A stretch of 64,000 nucleotides of DNA from Brachycybe producta (taxonomy: Eukaryota > Arthropoda > Diplopoda > Playtdesmida > Andrognathidae), in the NCBI GenBank assembly GCA_036925085.1, contig JAUPFP010000074.1, forward strand, positions 287,501 to 351,500, written 5' to 3'. Below the pieces are notes generated by a model. The model searched no databases, was not told the origin of the DNA, and saw nothing but the letters and a program-made list of their open reading frames with translations. The position numbers and the translations under genes are program-made. Position 1 is the stretch's first letter. The number at the start of each line of letters is the position of its first letter. Below, piece by piece: positions 10,080 to 22,480 of the stretch.

Positions 10080-12133
10080 CTTTCCTGTTCTGTCTCGGGA
10101 ACAGGTGTGTCGAGCCAGCCAGGATTGCTCTCTCAAACCTGACCTCCTTAGGTACCAGATGGCTTCCCTGGTGGTGGCACAAAAGTAGAGCCCATCCACT
10201 AAGCAGCCCACCAATGTGCCCACCACAAGCACATCTGAGTGTTATGCCGCCCAAAACCATGATCAAAGACCATTCCCCTAAGTCGGTTTTTCTCCAAAGC
10301 CCAGAATTCCTCAAAAGGAATATCTTGGACTTGCAGGCACGTGTGAAGTACCCGACTTGTTAGGAGGTCTACCAAGAAAACTGTGGACTCGGTCTCACAG
10401 TCTGGTAGTGGCTCAGTAATATACTGAACAGCCATACCTCCTAAGTCGCATCCCAACAAACATTGGATAAATGGGGCTGCATGCCGATTTTGGATGTAAT
10501 GGGACTGGATGCCGGGATAGTGCGGCTATCCCGGCATCCATTCCCATTACATCTAAAATTGCAAATGTTTGTTGGACCGGGTTTACGACCATAACTACCG
10601 GAAAACCTCCACAGCCAAATGCAACAATGTGGCACATGCTGTATGGCGGTAGCCTTGCTACCCACAGCTCTGGAAGTGGCTTATCCAGATAGTAGTAGCT
10701 GTGGTATTGGCATCCCTCCATTCTCGGCTGGTCATGCCGAAGACAAAGTCGGTTATTCAGATACACCTCTGTATCTGAATACGGGGGCAATGTTCCAATA
10801 TGCCATCCCTTAGACTCAGAACTAGGTGAGGTTGACGTTTCTGGTCCTAGGGTATCAAATACCGAGCTGGAGTTCCCTGCAGGGAAGAAAATCGTATGGC
10901 CCACCACTCGAACTCCTGCTGCTCGTTTACACCCACTGCACGAGCAATGGCCCGATGCAAGCTAGCTGCCTGAGCTATCAAGAGCTTGACTTTATCATCC
11001 AAGCTCATCGGCTTGCGAGGTTGAAAGGCCTTTGCCCAAACCGAGGACCTGGCCTTCTTGCCCCTCGAGCTCTCGGCTACTTGTGGGGTGTGAGGGTGGG
11101 ACCGTTTTTAACACCACCACCACTTGCAGATTTACCCACTTTACCAGGAGTGGGTACTGGAGGTTGGGTATCCATCTTCTCCGCTCCCTGGTCCCTCTTG
11201 GGATTGTCCGACTGTCAGCTAGAGCACCCAGCTACTGCTTCAAGTGGACCCGATACAGCAGCCGGTCTCACTGGCCAAGCAGCCCCTGGACAACCGTCAG
11301 GGTGATCGAGAGTTTCGGCTGGAAGCCCCACTGCAGGGGTGAACTTCTTCAATGCCGCTTCACGGGCTTTCAGCCAGACCTCTCTCTCTCTCTCTGCAAG
11401 AGAGGGCCTTAACCCTAGCAGTGATCTGTGCGGCTCCAGACTTTTTCTTATGCTTCTTTTTACACTGTCCTTCATCTGTATGGTGGGAATCTTCCCAATG
11501 TAAACTTCTTGGTCCCCGACCAGGAAGCCTCCTTCCTGCACCATGTCCCGACACATTTCATCTAGCCGATCCACGCGGTCTTCTTCTTCAGCCGGAATTT
11601 CAACCATGGCCTCCAATGACATTAGAACAGTGGGGAACTCTGTGGGATCCCGAACTAGACGGTTTACCCACAAAGGTCGCACTACTCCCGTCAGACTCCG
11701 AAGAGTCCTCTGAAGAGTGGTGACAACTCCGCCACTGCTGCGAGGTGTCTACTACTGAATCCACGGTAGTTTTGACCTCCATCTCCATGTCAATGACCAA
11801 GTATGCACTCAAGGAGATGTCCTCACTGTCCTCCACCACTTTAGACCAATGTAAGAGGTGGAGGACAGATGGAGTTGCAGGTTCCTGGGTTCTAGCGGTT
11901 ACACCATCTGTAGCCGCTTTCTCTCAGTCAGTGGTAGCAGCTGTTTCCCTGGAGGGAGACTGCAGGTACTTGCCCCAAAAGGCTCCGACACCTGTCAGAG
12001 TCGAATGGGCAGGCCCCTGACTGTCCACGGTATTTGCCAAAGGAAACCTCATCGATTCACTGTCGGCATCAGCCTCGAGAAGAGAGAAATCATGGTCAGA
12101 AAACATTTCCAACCGTAGAAAAGTGAATCCCAC
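10080..12133 (-). pseudogene. Post-integrase ORF, family D (decayed)
   Basis: Minus-strand frames at 11,924-12,133, 11,600-11,839, 11,215-11,682 and 10,413-10,907 match, in order, the parts of the better copy at 48.6-51.5 kb. Shared passages include STLTGVGAFWGKYLQSP, MEVKTTVDSVVD and EGGFLVGDQ. The C-terminal piece reads VYLNN, then 15 residues, then YHSYY, then HIVAFGCGGFPVVMVVNPVQ. That is the shared domain found in the extra ORFs of all families here. The gene lies between integrase and the 3' LTR. Many frameshifts and stops make it non-functional. No signal peptide or membrane segment is apparent, so an Env role is not supported. The function is unknown. Confidence 0.7.
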
Positions 12134-13100
12134 GGGTTTCCACCGTGCGAATTTCAGATTCCACCATCCAAAGTTGTTACTTCATGGTACTCACTGTGTT
12201 CCACGGCCTTCAGATGGTGGAAACCCTGTTTCCCTCCATTCAAACCATAGGAAAGGGCATTCCAAGGGTTTTCACCATGCAAATCTCCGATGCCACCTTC
12301 CAAAGTCAGTAATTCACAGTAATTACCATGATTCATCGCCTTCGGATAGTAACAACCGCTCTCTTTCGGGCTCTGACCGTCCAAACACCATCTACCTTGG
12401 ACCTGTCTAATTGCCACGGAACTTGGATGGGCCGACCCTATCGGCCAAATGCTTTTCTTAGTTGGTGAACCACCATGACAACAAGCATGGCGGATCCACC
12501 ACTTCCACCAAGTGTGTATATGGTCATTAACAGTATAACACACCATTGGACAATAAAAAACAACTGCCAACAGGCAGGAAAAGGAAATTCCCTTACAAGG
12601 ACTTCTTTTATGCCATCCACCCTAGCCATTTTGTCGTGCTTTTTTTCTGGTGAATTTTTGTTTTTCTCTATGAAAAACATGTGGATGTCATCACTTGTTT
12701 GGAAAAACAAACAAAATGGCACCTAGCCACTAAATTCATCATGTTAGTGGCTAATGACCGTGCTGTAGTGGCTAAAACATCTTCAGCTGCCTCAGCCATG
12801 GTCACCATGGGGATTTTACCATCATCTGCCTTTTTAGGAGCAGGCACATGGCGAATCTCATTACGAATCGACTGGATGGGGAGAGAAGGGATATTTACCT
12901 TAATATCCATGGTAATAGAGGTGCTTATGAATAGATTTCTCTGTCCACAGTCCAATTCTATTGGTCCTGACCTTCTGCCTTGGGTGCCGCGTGTTTCTCC
13001 AAGAAACTCGGGGTCCAATATGCAGGCAGGTCAGGCTTTCTCCTATTCCAGCCATCCACCCAAACTAGTGGACAGCCAGCTCTTTCCCACCATGGCAGGG
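12134..13100 (-). other. Family-D spacer between integrase and extra ORF
   Basis: It aligns with 51,481-52,707 and 1-1,023. The segment reading PAPKKADDGKIPMVTMAEA (about 12,780-12,850) is conserved in all three copies. Compared with 52.3 kb, many CG pairs here have become TG or CA (for example TCACCGTCGTC against TTACCATCATC). No convincing gene. Confidence 0.65.
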
Positions 13101-14016
13101 TCTCATAAAGAGTCCCACAAAAGTCATGGTAGTACCAGGCACCCCTGGAGGAAAATGATCACAACTCAAACATTGCCTGATTGCCTGAATTGGAGGAGGT
13201 GTCTTCCTCACGGTGCAGGTGGGTAAGTATGGTATCAAATTATCCACATGAAACCTGACTCGCACCTTCTGACCATACCCATCTACGAATTCTACTTCAT
13301 AGACCAGGTCAGAATACTATGAGACCACCGTACCTCGTTCAGCTTTATACGCTAAACTCCATTTCTTTCCTTGGCCAAGTTTCCCAGCTTGGTCCCTAAT
13401 TCACACCTGCCTACCAGGTGGGTAAAGGGGCTGCTGCACTTGGCCAGTCATACTGCTCCTTCTGCCTTTTCTGAGTAGCCATCAATCTATGATGCGCCTG
13501 CTCCTCCATGGCTTGCTGGTCGGGCAAGTTGCGGATCAGACCATCCGGAATAAGGTTGTCTACACCATCAGAGGCTCACGGCCAAACATCAGCTGATACG
13601 GAGAAACTTGCGTACTCTCCTGAACAGCTGTGTTATAAGCCCACACAGCGGGCCGTAATTTGTCTCAACAATCATGCTGTTCTTTGAGAGGATCAAGGTA
13701 CAGCTTGATGGTTTTCATTACAGTTTTGTCCGTACGCTCCGTAAGCTCATTTGCTTGCAGACGGTGCACTGTTGTGAAGTGATGCTCTACATTGTAGCGC
13801 TCCTGAAACTTCAGCAGAACTTCGCTAGGGAACTGGGACCCACGATCCAAGACAAGAGCTTTCGGTGTACCATACACTGAAAGGATCTCATCCTTCAAAA
13901 AATTCACAACACAAGTGGGCGTGGCCTGTACCGGGCACCATACTGGGTGAAATAGTCAAACATGATTAATACATAGTTGACTCCACCCAAGAAGGCAGGA
14001 AATGGCCCAACAAAGT
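13101..14016 (-). pseudogene. Integrase, family D (catalytic core and C-terminus)
   Basis: Minus-strand sequence encodes the core around 13,665-13,907 (MNFLKDEILSVYGTPKALV, then LDRGSQF holding the second acidic residue, and LTERTDKTVMKTI). The C-terminal part lies near 13,230-13,400, with VRFHVDNLIPYLPTCTV at its end. Integrase inserts the cDNA into host DNA. It aligns with 52,708-53,802. The gene is split by a LINE at 14,017-15,239; the N-terminal zinc-binding part continues beyond it. Frameshifts and stops are present. Confidence 0.8.
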
Positions 14017-15239
14017 TACAGCTTATTCTTTTAGTTGATGACCTTCAGAAAATTTTAGACAAAAGCAGTCAGATAGATTTGGTTTTTCTTGATCTCTGCA
14101 AGGCATTTGACACAGTTTCTCACTCAAAACTAATGACAAAAATTAGTGGGTATGGATTGGGTGAACAGGTGTATAAATGGGTGCATTCTTTTTTGAGTGA
14201 TAGGAAACAAAGGGTTGTTGTAGGTGGGTATGAATCTGACTGGATAGGGGTTACATCAGGGGTTCCTCAGGGTAGTGTGTTGGGTCCGCTTCTGTTTCTT
14301 TTATATATCAATGACCTCAGCAGTCAAGTTAGCAGCAATTGCCGGCTATTTGCAGATGATACACTAATTTATCGTGAGGTTACCTCTGACAATGATTGCC
14401 ATATTATTGATAGTGACTTAAAAGCAATAGAGGCATGGTGTTCTAAATGACAACTTCAGCTTAATAACGGAAAATGTTGTGTAATGAGGGTAGCTAGGGG
14501 AAGGAATCCAATAATATTTCCATATAGAATAGGGGCCATTCCACTTAATAACGTAGATTCTTATAAATATTTGGGGGTAACGATTACAGCTAAACTTTCT
14601 TGGAAGCTGCATGTTGAACAGATTATTTCCAAGTCTATGCAGATGCTTAGGTTTAGTCAACACGTTCTAAGAAGGTGTCCCAGGGAGGTAAAATGTATAG
14701 CATATCAATCATTAGTACGTCCCCATCAAGAATACTGAAGCTCCGTGTGGAATCCCCACACTGAAGACTTAGCTCACTCCATAGAAATGGTCCACCGCAG
14801 GGCTGCTAGGTTTGTTTGTGGTAAATATGGATATGCTGACAGTGTAACTAAAATGCTTTCAGAGCTTGGTTGGGATAGTTTACTTGCAAGATGTTCAGAT
14901 TTTAGTCTTAATATCTTTAATCGAATGCTAGAAGGCTCTCACCCTAAACCTACTTCAAGTAAACTTTGCAGGGCATTATATTTGGGTAGGGGTGACCACT
15001 ATAACAAAGTTGGAGAGATTTTTGCATGAATAGATTCTTATTACTGGTCATTTGTCCCTAGGGTGATTCAACAATGGAACTTGCTTGCTGGGGATTTTGT
15101 GCAGGAAAAACATATTTTATGGGAGTCATAATTTTGTTTTGTTTTGACAATGCATATATTTGCAGCATTAAAAAATATTGAAATTGTTGTTTTGTTTATA
15201 TCAATAGGGTTTTATATTTTCTGGTTTTTATATTTTCTG
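14017..15239 (+). mobile_element. CR1/Jockey-like LINE, 5'-truncated, in integrase
   Basis: Reverse transcriptase starting inside the domain at LILLVDDLQKILD. Fingers-palm motifs SGVPQGSVLGPLLF (about 14,255) and CRLFADDTLIY (14,341) are clear. A TGA at 14,448 and a stop near 14,736 break the frame, which then continues to about 15,029. It matches the LINEs at 26.2-29.2 kb and 31.7-34.4 kb. The junctions are visible because the interrupted integrase can be compared with 53,640-53,760: about 20 bases of target were lost and the LINE lacks its final 3' UTR. No target duplication is seen. Confidence 0.85.
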
Positions 15240-15400
15240 GTACTTCGGCATTGGGTTGCAGAAATCCCCAACTTCTTGCGAACAGTCGCGCTCGTTGACA
15301 AACCAAACACAACTTAACATATTGGGCGGTGTCGCGCTTCATATCGATGCAGTAGAAGTGTGAGTGTCCTGTAGCTTCCTGAGACAGAAAGCCCTGCATT
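15240..15400 (-). pseudogene. Integrase zinc-binding N-terminus, family D
   Basis: GHSHFYCIDMKRDTAQYVK followed by LCLVCQRAR gives the His-His-Cys-Cys pattern of the integrase N-terminal domain. It is the upstream part of the integrase cut by the LINE and matches 53,700-53,800 plus 54,610-54,700 in the other copy, where a solo LTR lies at nearly the same place. Confidence 0.7.
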
Positions 15401-16365
15401 ACTTTGGAACTACCAAGACAGTTCTTAACCGATCCTGGGTAGACCTGATGGCATACAGCAACCTGTTTACCACCACAAATTTGACCCGCAAGGTTGAGCT
15501 GGGGTTAGTGGCAATTTCCTTCACCACTTTGGAGCACTAGCTATCGGCTGCTTGCTCCTTGACCCAATCCACCTCCGAACGGATCCGGTAAATCACCTCA
15601 CCTACATTGGCTTCGATGTATTCAGGTAAAGAAAGGTCCTCTACATCATGCACAGGATACTGACTCTACGCATTAGCACTTTCGTGGAAGGTCCCTTTCT
15701 TACACTGAACCTTAAACCGGTACTCTTGAAGCTGCATCTTCCAATGCCGCAACCTCTGCCTTTCAGATTTGTGGCTGTCTGAAGATAGCAAAGAGCATTG
15801 TGACCAGTGACGATCACAAACTCCCAGTTAAAGATGTAAGGACAGAAATTATCCACGGCAAACATAATCGCCAAGCACTACTGTTCAGTGACTGAGTACT
15901 GTGTTTCCACTCCTATCATGAGCCGGCTTGCATAGGCCAGAACACGGGGAACCTTGTCCTCCGCTAACTTCTGGTAGACTACGACGACACCCAAGCCATA
16001 CCCACTAGTGTTGGTGTGTATCGTTATCTCACCACGTGGATCGTACATGATGAGTACTGGCGCTTCCGTTAAAAATGCCTTTAACCGAGCAAATGCTAGT
16101 GTGCACTGATCTGACCATTTGAAGGATGCATCTTTCTTGGTCAGTTCAGGCAAAGGCCTTGCCACTTTGGCGAAGTCCTTCAAGAACCTCCAATAGTAAC
16201 TGGCCAATCCAAGAAAACTTTGGAAGCCTGTCACCGTCATCGAAGCACCAAACTCCTGGACTGATATTACAAGATCTGGGTCCGGAGCAACTCCCTCAGC
16301 ACTCACTACGTGACCGAGATAACGAGCTTTGTCAAAGCCAAAGAAACACTTCTTCCCAAAGTTGT
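15401..16365 (-). pseudogene. RT C-terminus and RNase H, family D
   Basis: The frame at 15,878-16,306 begins MSAEGVAPDPDL and runs through the RT connection (FLGLASYYWRFLKDFAKVARPL) into RNase H. The first catalytic Asp is lost: IHTNTSGYG here, IHTDASGYG at about 55,340. RNase H would remove the RNA strand of the hybrid. Stops occur around 15,877. Upstream, the sequence reads into KCFFGFDKARYLGH and breaks at about 16,365. The RT catalytic core is missing. Confidence 0.75.
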
Positions 16366-16980
16366 CTCACCTCTTCAGACTTCAGATTGGGACCATTTTT
16401 AAGACATTCTTCGAGGGTAGGAGTCATTGTTACATTGAGGACCTGGCGTCCATCTCCAGATGCCCCTCTCAACTTTGCATTTGCCTTCCCTGGTCGAACC
16501 ATTGCATGAGTGGGGCCTCCCCCCTACCACAATGGCAGCCTCCACAGCTTGAGCCGTGGCCACACCCTTCCTTGTCTTCAGGGCTATGGGTGAATCACCC
16601 ATGTTCTCGAGCTAAATATTGTACCAGCCTACTCTGCTGGCTTCGGCAATTCCTGCCACAGCCAATGCACCATGTCCACCTAGGGCTTTACGGTGCGGCT
16701 CAATGAAAAGCAGCTTTCCACGGCTGGCATGCTCTACCAGTTGCGCCGATACGACACGTCATATGTGGGCTGGTAGCCATATGTTCTCCCTCAGTCACAT
16801 TGAACAAACTTCCCCACTCCTGATAGGAGCACTGGTCTCGGGCAGCTCTGGTGAAAAAAAGTTCAGCCACCCGTCAACTTGCTCAGGTGCTAGCAGGTCC
16901 TCCTGGAGGTGCCGTCCCTGAGGCAAAGCCTCTGGTATCGGTAGTGGAACTGATTCCACCTCTCCAGGTTTCCCAAGTGC
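16366..16980 (-). other. Protease-RT linker remnant, family D
   Basis: Lies between protease and the RT remnant on the minus strand. Short frames (for example MGDSPIALKTRKG at 16,602) may be the linker preceding RT, but no motif supports a function. The RT core was probably deleted here. Confidence 0.35.
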
Positions 16981-17380
16981 TTAATCGGTGTATGCAGCTA
17001 GAAGGGCATCTGGATGTGTGGTCCAGACATCCTTCCGGAAATATATATTCTGGTGCACGACATCTACCATCAAGCCGAAGCATGCAGCGAGGTCAATGCC
17101 CAACAATGCATCGCTCTCTCCTTTTACCAAAAAAAGAGCAACCTTGATGGTCTTTCTGTGGATGGTCAGGTCCACATGTGCAACTCCTTCCACCTCAAAG
17201 AAGTGCCCACCCATGCCGAGTAGGCATGACACAACCTCCAGTTAGTCTATAGGCAACCCCCCCACTCATGCCACCTTCATGCTTAGGACCGAGACATCAG
17301 CCCCGGTGTCTAAGATGCGATCATCCTTAGACACCAACACTTGGTGACCCCCAGGCATACGCCCGGCACTGAAGTTCAGG
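16981..17380 (-). pseudogene. Retropepsin-like protease, family D
   Basis: The active-site block ILDTGADVSVLSMKV lies at about 17,270-17,315 on the minus strand. After a stop it is followed by SCLLGMGGHFFEVEGVA and then SDALLGIDLAACFGL, the typical second half of a retroelement aspartic protease (hydrophobic LLGIDL). It would cleave Gag-Pol. A TAG near 17,242 interrupts the frame. Confidence 0.7.
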
Positions 17381-17907
17381 TATGAGAACCCGTCGGTTCT
17401 TACCATTGAACTACTGCATTCTATCCTCCTTACCATCCACACCGGACAGTAATTCCAGATGTGCAGAAGTGTGGGATTCAGACTCTCTAACCAGAGACTT
17501 CCCAGGCCTGGTGGAAGGTATGGACCACACCACTAGGCATGTAGGGTGAGGGGCAAACCATTTATCTAACTAGGTGCACACAGCCTCCAATGTGGAGCAT
17601 GGCTTTGGAAATACCCAACTAGTAATTTCTGAGTCTGCAGACCTTGCCAGAGGCACCCTTGCTCTCAGCAGGACATCCACATACTTGGAAACTGCCTGGA
17701 GGTACATCCCTCCCTCAGAACACCGACGATGCCGGGCACCTGGGCTTTCAAGCATTACTGGTTGCTCACCACTCAGTTCGGTGGCGACCGCCGTTGGTTT
17801 AACAAAGACTTCTTTTTGTCATTCACCATGAGTCTTTAGTAGAACTGGCCATCACTAATGGTAGCCAGGTACTTGTGACCCTCCAGCCATACCGGCACTA
17901 AGCCTGG
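17381..17907 (-). pseudogene. Probable Gag end, family D
   Basis: Minus-strand frames upstream of the protease (for example MLESPGARHRRCSEGG at 17,755) have stops and no clear CCHC knuckle. Placed as Gag by position only. Confidence 0.3.
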
Positions 17908-18178
17908 CATTCTCTACAGAGGCCGGAGACACTATAGGGCAAGGAGACATACAATCCTCGAGCAGCTAGAGTATCTTCATTTGGGTAAACAACAAAGGAA
18001 GATGCATATCGGCATCGGCAAGGAAAGATGGCCACCATCCTTCTGCACCGATTTCACCCCCATGTAGGAGAATGATTGCAATTAATCTCCATCCGACTCT
18101 TTCTGTAGCTTGAGAAGTAGCTATAGAAAACAACATCTACAAGTTGGTAGAAATAAATAGTCGATGTCAAAAGCTCAA
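17908..18178 (+). mobile_element. LTR-A fragment (3' part)
   Basis: CAGAGGCCGGAGAC and the following 250 bases match the U5-like right part of the family-A LTRs at 26,165 and 36,922, ending CAAAAGCTCA. The left part of the LTR is missing. Confidence 0.7.
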
Positions 18179-18179
18179 A

Positions 18180-19080
18180 ACCTAAACACGTTTAGTTTGA
18201 ATTCATTTAACTTATGTGTGTATTCAATTCAAATCAATTAAATACACCTGCAATCAGCTCGAAAGCCATGTGGCAGAGAGGGATTTCTCCCAATCACGAC
18301 TGATTGTCATTATTTAAAAATAAGACATCATCATGAAATTGAAATCGTCCTAACAAAGAACTATTCACAGGAAGAGAATTCTATAGTCTAATAACATTAG
18401 GAAGTAAAGACCAAAAATATGCATCAGTCCTAGCCATTAATTCTTTGAAAGTTTTTGAATGCCCAAATCTACCTTTACGAGGATTTCTAGTTAGTAAACC
18501 ATTAAGCAGGGTAATGTTATCACAAGACAGCAAACGTCCCAGAAGAGCGAGGCTTTGCTCATTTCTTCAGCCTGCTAATGATTCCCATTCTAGCTCTTGG
18601 AGCATAGACGATACGCTGCCAGTATATGCATACCGTCCCTTTACAAATCTTGCAGCCCTACGCTGCACCATTTCTATTTCTTGTTTTAGATTATTTCTAA
18701 ATGGGTTCCAAATTGGGGAACAATATTCTAAGATAGGTCTAACTAGGGTAAAGTAACAGACCTTCTTTACATTTTCTTTACAATGTTTAAGGGTGCGTTG
18801 GACAAACCGCAGCCTTTGATTAGCTTTGGCAACTGCTTTGGTTATATGATCATTCCAAAGCATGTCCTTGGACAAGTTTAAGCCAAGATATTTGATGGAC
18901 TCAACATGGGTTAGCTGAACATCTCCCATTGTGTAATCTGGTATAAGAAGTGATGCAATTGTTAAAGTGCATCAGCTGATTATCAAGACTCCTCCTTCTC
19001 ATCCAGAGCAAGAGAAGAATTTGTCTGCAGTGAGGCAGCAGATGATCCAAATTCAACATGAGACAGGAGACCCAGAGGAG
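18180..19080 (-). mobile_element. Second LINE family, RT C-terminal remnant
   Basis: The minus-strand frame 18,567-18,929 has IKYLGLNLSKDMLWNDHI, TLVRPILEYCSPIWNPF and MVQRRAARFVKGRYAY. This is the thumb and post-RT region of CR1/L2/Jockey-type LINEs. Further minus-strand sequence down to about 18,300 reads TDAYFWSLLPNVIRLWNSLP, which is typical of ORF2 ends. It is clearly different from the LINE at 26 kb. The 5' part, with the catalytic RT motifs and endonuclease, is absent. Confidence 0.75.
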
Positions 19081-19566
19081 GATGTTTCTTGCAAATATTA
19101 ATTTACTTTTCAAAATTATTTATTTTTGAATTTTAATTTATTTTTTAAAGTTATTTGAACAGTCAAATTATAATTATTTATTTCAATGTTATCGCATTGG
19201 TTTGTATGGCTATGCAAAGAATTATGCAAAAAGTAGAACCAGCCATACGAGGGCACACAAAAAATGATAAATTCAACAAAACAGACGTAGTCACCTATCC
19301 TGTTATCAAAATATCAGTTCTCTTTGGTCATAGCCTTCTATAGATACAGACCTGCCGGCTTCCCATTGACTCTATTGGGCATTAAAATGGCGCTGGTTAG
19401 GCATCTAAATAACACTAGAGGCACTTTGAGTTGATGCTGAAAACTAAGGTTTGTGCGTAGGTTTCTATACTAACCTAAGAGAAAAATCACACTTTAATCA
19501 TGTTAATCATAATTATTTTCAGTTAAATTAATTTGTTATAATCAATTCTAAATTATTAATAAATTA
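19081..19566. other. No gene; AT-rich
   Basis: One motif, ATAGATACAGACCTGCCGGC (19,339), recurs inverted at 41,925-41,944, each time next to sequence with ATTAAAATGG or ATAAAATGG. This may be the end of an uncharacterised repeat. Confidence 0.45.
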
Positions 19567-19586
19567 TTGTATATATTTATGTATAA

Positions 19587-19637
<51 letters not shown>

Positions 19638-19752
19638 TATATATATATACATATATACATATATGTATATACATAAATATACACATATATATACATATAT
19701 ACATATATGTATATACATAAATATACACATATATATACATATACATATATAT
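19567..19752. repeat. (TA)n-rich microsatellite
   Basis: Long TA tract with interspersed TACATA units. It abuts the outer end of the family-C LTR on its right. Confidence 0.9.
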
Positions 19753-20588
19753 TGTGACGGACATTTTTCCACTGGTAGAATCTGCTCTTTTAAAGTAATA
19801 TGAGCGAGTTTGCACTCGTTTGATAGTGAGTGGCTAGGTCACTAATTTTACTGGCCCAGGAAGACTAGACCAATATAATGTCTATTTTATGTCCTCACTA
19901 GTTTCTGTCTAAAGACTTTCACAGTCTTGAGGATTTTTAGTCTAGGTATCTCGAACTTTCGTCCGTAAATTTGCCCTGAAAATAGTGTGAAATATAGTTA
20001 TACTCTTGCGTTGCAGATTTGCACCTGTGTATCCAAAAGGATGAAGAGCTGCAATATAATGATGAAAAGGTGCGTTTCAAAATAATCCAACGCGAAAAAA
20101 ATAACACAAAAACACCACTGGTGGAAGTTTTATTCAATATAAAAATATGTAAAATCGAATTGGTTAATACACAACACATAAAAATAAGTATTTTTGTGAA
20201 ATTTAAGCTATGAACCTAGCCAAAATTGGACATAGGTTCGGTCTTTTTAAAATCGGTCCCGAACAGAAAAATGCAAATCTTTATATACCCTGAGAATCCA
20301 GAAGTCGGATTCTCAGGGCACAATGGATCAGTCTATTTGGCCAAAATCCCTAATCCAATAAGTGTGAAAACGGAAAAACAATTAAAAATTAACAAATCTA
20401 CTCACGTGGAAGTTAAAACGAGGGGGAAATAAAAAGGTCAACATTAAAAATAGAATCTGGGTCACTTGGTACCAAAAGTACCGAGTGGCCCAGAATCTAT
20501 ACAAGATACAGATTGATACACAAAGTTAGAACCCAAAAATGATGAGTGCTAATGAAAAAAAAATAAAATGGCTGGCCCAAACGTTTCA
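19753..20588 (-). mobile_element. LTR, family C (3' LTR)
   Basis: On the minus strand it runs from TGAAACGTTTGGG (20,588) to CCGTCACA (19,753). It shares the inverted repeats of the family: CCCTGAGAATCC against GGATTCTCAGGG next to a TATATAA box, and CGAGT-GCAA-ACTCG near the end. A polypurine tract lies just upstream on this strand. It pairs with the LTR at 23,841 to bound one element. Confidence 0.85.
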
Positions 20589-20603
20589 CTCCCCCGACTA
20601 AGC
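20589..20603 (-). promoter_or_regulatory. Polypurine tract, family C
   Basis: Minus strand CTTAGTCGGGGGAG directly precedes the LTR start. The same tract precedes the LTRs at 40,226 and 47,152. Confidence 0.75.
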
Positions 20604-20841
20604 GCGAAGTACCCTACTTCTCAAGAAAACCAAGATAAACCTCCTACTAGATCTGAATTAGTAAAGATCCCGGGGATATCACAGGTAGCAATAAAAACCC
20701 TTTGAAAATAAAATTTGATTATTATATCACAGGTTTCATTAAAACAAAATACAAAATTTCTAGCAAGCATAAATTAATTAGACTAGAACTATAATCATCA
20801 TGCCAACTGGTCCGGCAATGACTCTGCTCCTTAAATGATTC

Positions 20842-22480
20842 CTATGACTCCAGTGCTAGGTGCCCTCTTCGATTTCTCCGACCAAACTCCGCTTCAGTTG
20901 TTGTCTCGTATAAATGCTCCAAGGTCTCCTGCGGGATGACAGTCAACCGCTCCAGCATGAAATGGCCTCAATGAAATCCTGTATCCTGGTGGCGGAGTAG
21001 TGCCTCTCGATGGCTCTCGGCAAAATGTGGCGAAACCTCCGGTCTTGGGTCCTGTCGAGAATTAGGGTGGCCAACATCGTTTCTGCTTTCAGGTCCAGGG
21101 TCCTTGTGCGGGATGGCTCCTGTGGTCCAGGGTGAATCAGCTGGATGGTGCTTGGATTGTCGCTGTTGTGAAGCACAACGACGGCGGGATACTCAGGTGT
21201 CTCCAGAATGACTGCGGTCAAGAGGACATTTCTTCTGAGTCGGGGCCGTTCACTGGAGATCTCTTCTGCTGCCGAAAATCCCCAAATATTGGAGCACATG
21301 TCATCCTCTGCTTCTAGAGAAAGAAACCAAATCATTATTCAAGAGCCGTACTTGACGACACTCCTGTTCCTTCTCTGGTGTCTTCTTCGACGGAGACAAG
21401 GACTTAGGCTTAGTGGCTGCTTGAGAGATCGCTCTCTTGGAAGATGCTTCCTCAGGAAATCCAGGGTGACCTCGGCATCCTCGAAACTGCTTTTTGCAAC
21501 GAGCTCCTTTCATTCGTCTTGCTTCACGTGGCGGTCTATCTTCGGGCAGTGATTGATTGTCGAAGTGGACCTCTCTCCTCTTGTTTCCTTCCCTAACAAC
21601 AGTCACTGTCGAGCGTGGTCGAGCCAGTTGTTCCCTACAATCAACAACTGGCGGTAGAGGTGAAGACAATATTTTCAATGGTGGTGACGGGACCGAAATC
21701 GGTCCCAACAGCACTAACTTTTTAGTTAATTCCGCACGGTATCCCCTGATGGTAGGTTCATTAACAGTGGCCCAACTGTTAGCGGGAGAAGTATCATGGA
21801 CTGGTTTTTTTATTTTCGGCAATACAGCACCGACTCTGGGAACTTCTATTGGCTTCAGTCCCCTTTTTACGCATTCTTCATTCTAACGGGCTATCCACTC
21901 ATGCATGACCCTCTTGTCGGCATTTCTTTCTTCTAGGGTGCGGCCTCGGCGATTCGAGGAGTAAAACTTCACTGGTACTCCCCTTCGGCATCACTGCCTG
22001 GTGGCATGTCAATTTCTTCAGGGGGGCATGGTAACTGCTTCATCGGGTCACGGGCTGGTCCTATGTAGATGCCCTGCTCTGGATTCCTTATTTGAATGGG
22101 TGGAGATCTCATTAAAGAGACAAATTTCGCAATCAACTCATCCTCTGATTCGGGGCTCTTTCGCTTCTTGACAGAGTTGCCCAAATCGTTCCTGTTCTTG
22201 CTGGATGTCAAGGCATTGCTGCCTGAAGGCTTTTCAGCCACGATGGCTGCATCAGTTTTCTGGCGGCATCCTCGATATCCATTGCATCGTAGTCGTGGCC
22301 TTCTCCAAATAAGGATATAAAGTTGAATGAGTTCTCACTGCTGGATGACTTCCCTCCAAAAGAACACGGCATCTCCTTTGCAAAATAAAACTTTTGAGCA
22401 CTTGTCACGGTAGAAATTCCCGAAACTTCCTTTTCGTGTCATTCTCTTGCAGAAGTAAATTCAAAAGTGGCATCCAAAAC
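20842..22480 (-). pseudogene. Post-integrase ORF, family C, decayed copy
   Basis: Minus-strand frames at 22,208-22,408, 21,969-22,241, 21,301-21,822 and 20,943-21,335 align in order with the better copy at 38.2-39.9 kb. Shared passages are SSSENSFNFISLFGEGHDYD, VKKRKSPESEDELIAKFV, NSWATVNEPTIRGYRAELTK and RNVLLTAVILETPEYPAVVV. The sequence ends GHLALES at about 20,842. The protein is basic, Pro- and Ser-rich in the N-terminal two thirds, and ends in the domain shared by all four families (RLLNN at about 21,330). No transmembrane segment is evident. The function is unknown; position after integrase is the typical place of an accessory or env-like gene. Several frameshifts disable it. Confidence 0.75.

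Noticed and set aside
19567..19815. Reading frames rich in Ile and Tyr
   Set aside because: Pure translation of TA microsatellite sequence; the same applies near 25,700 and 43,300.
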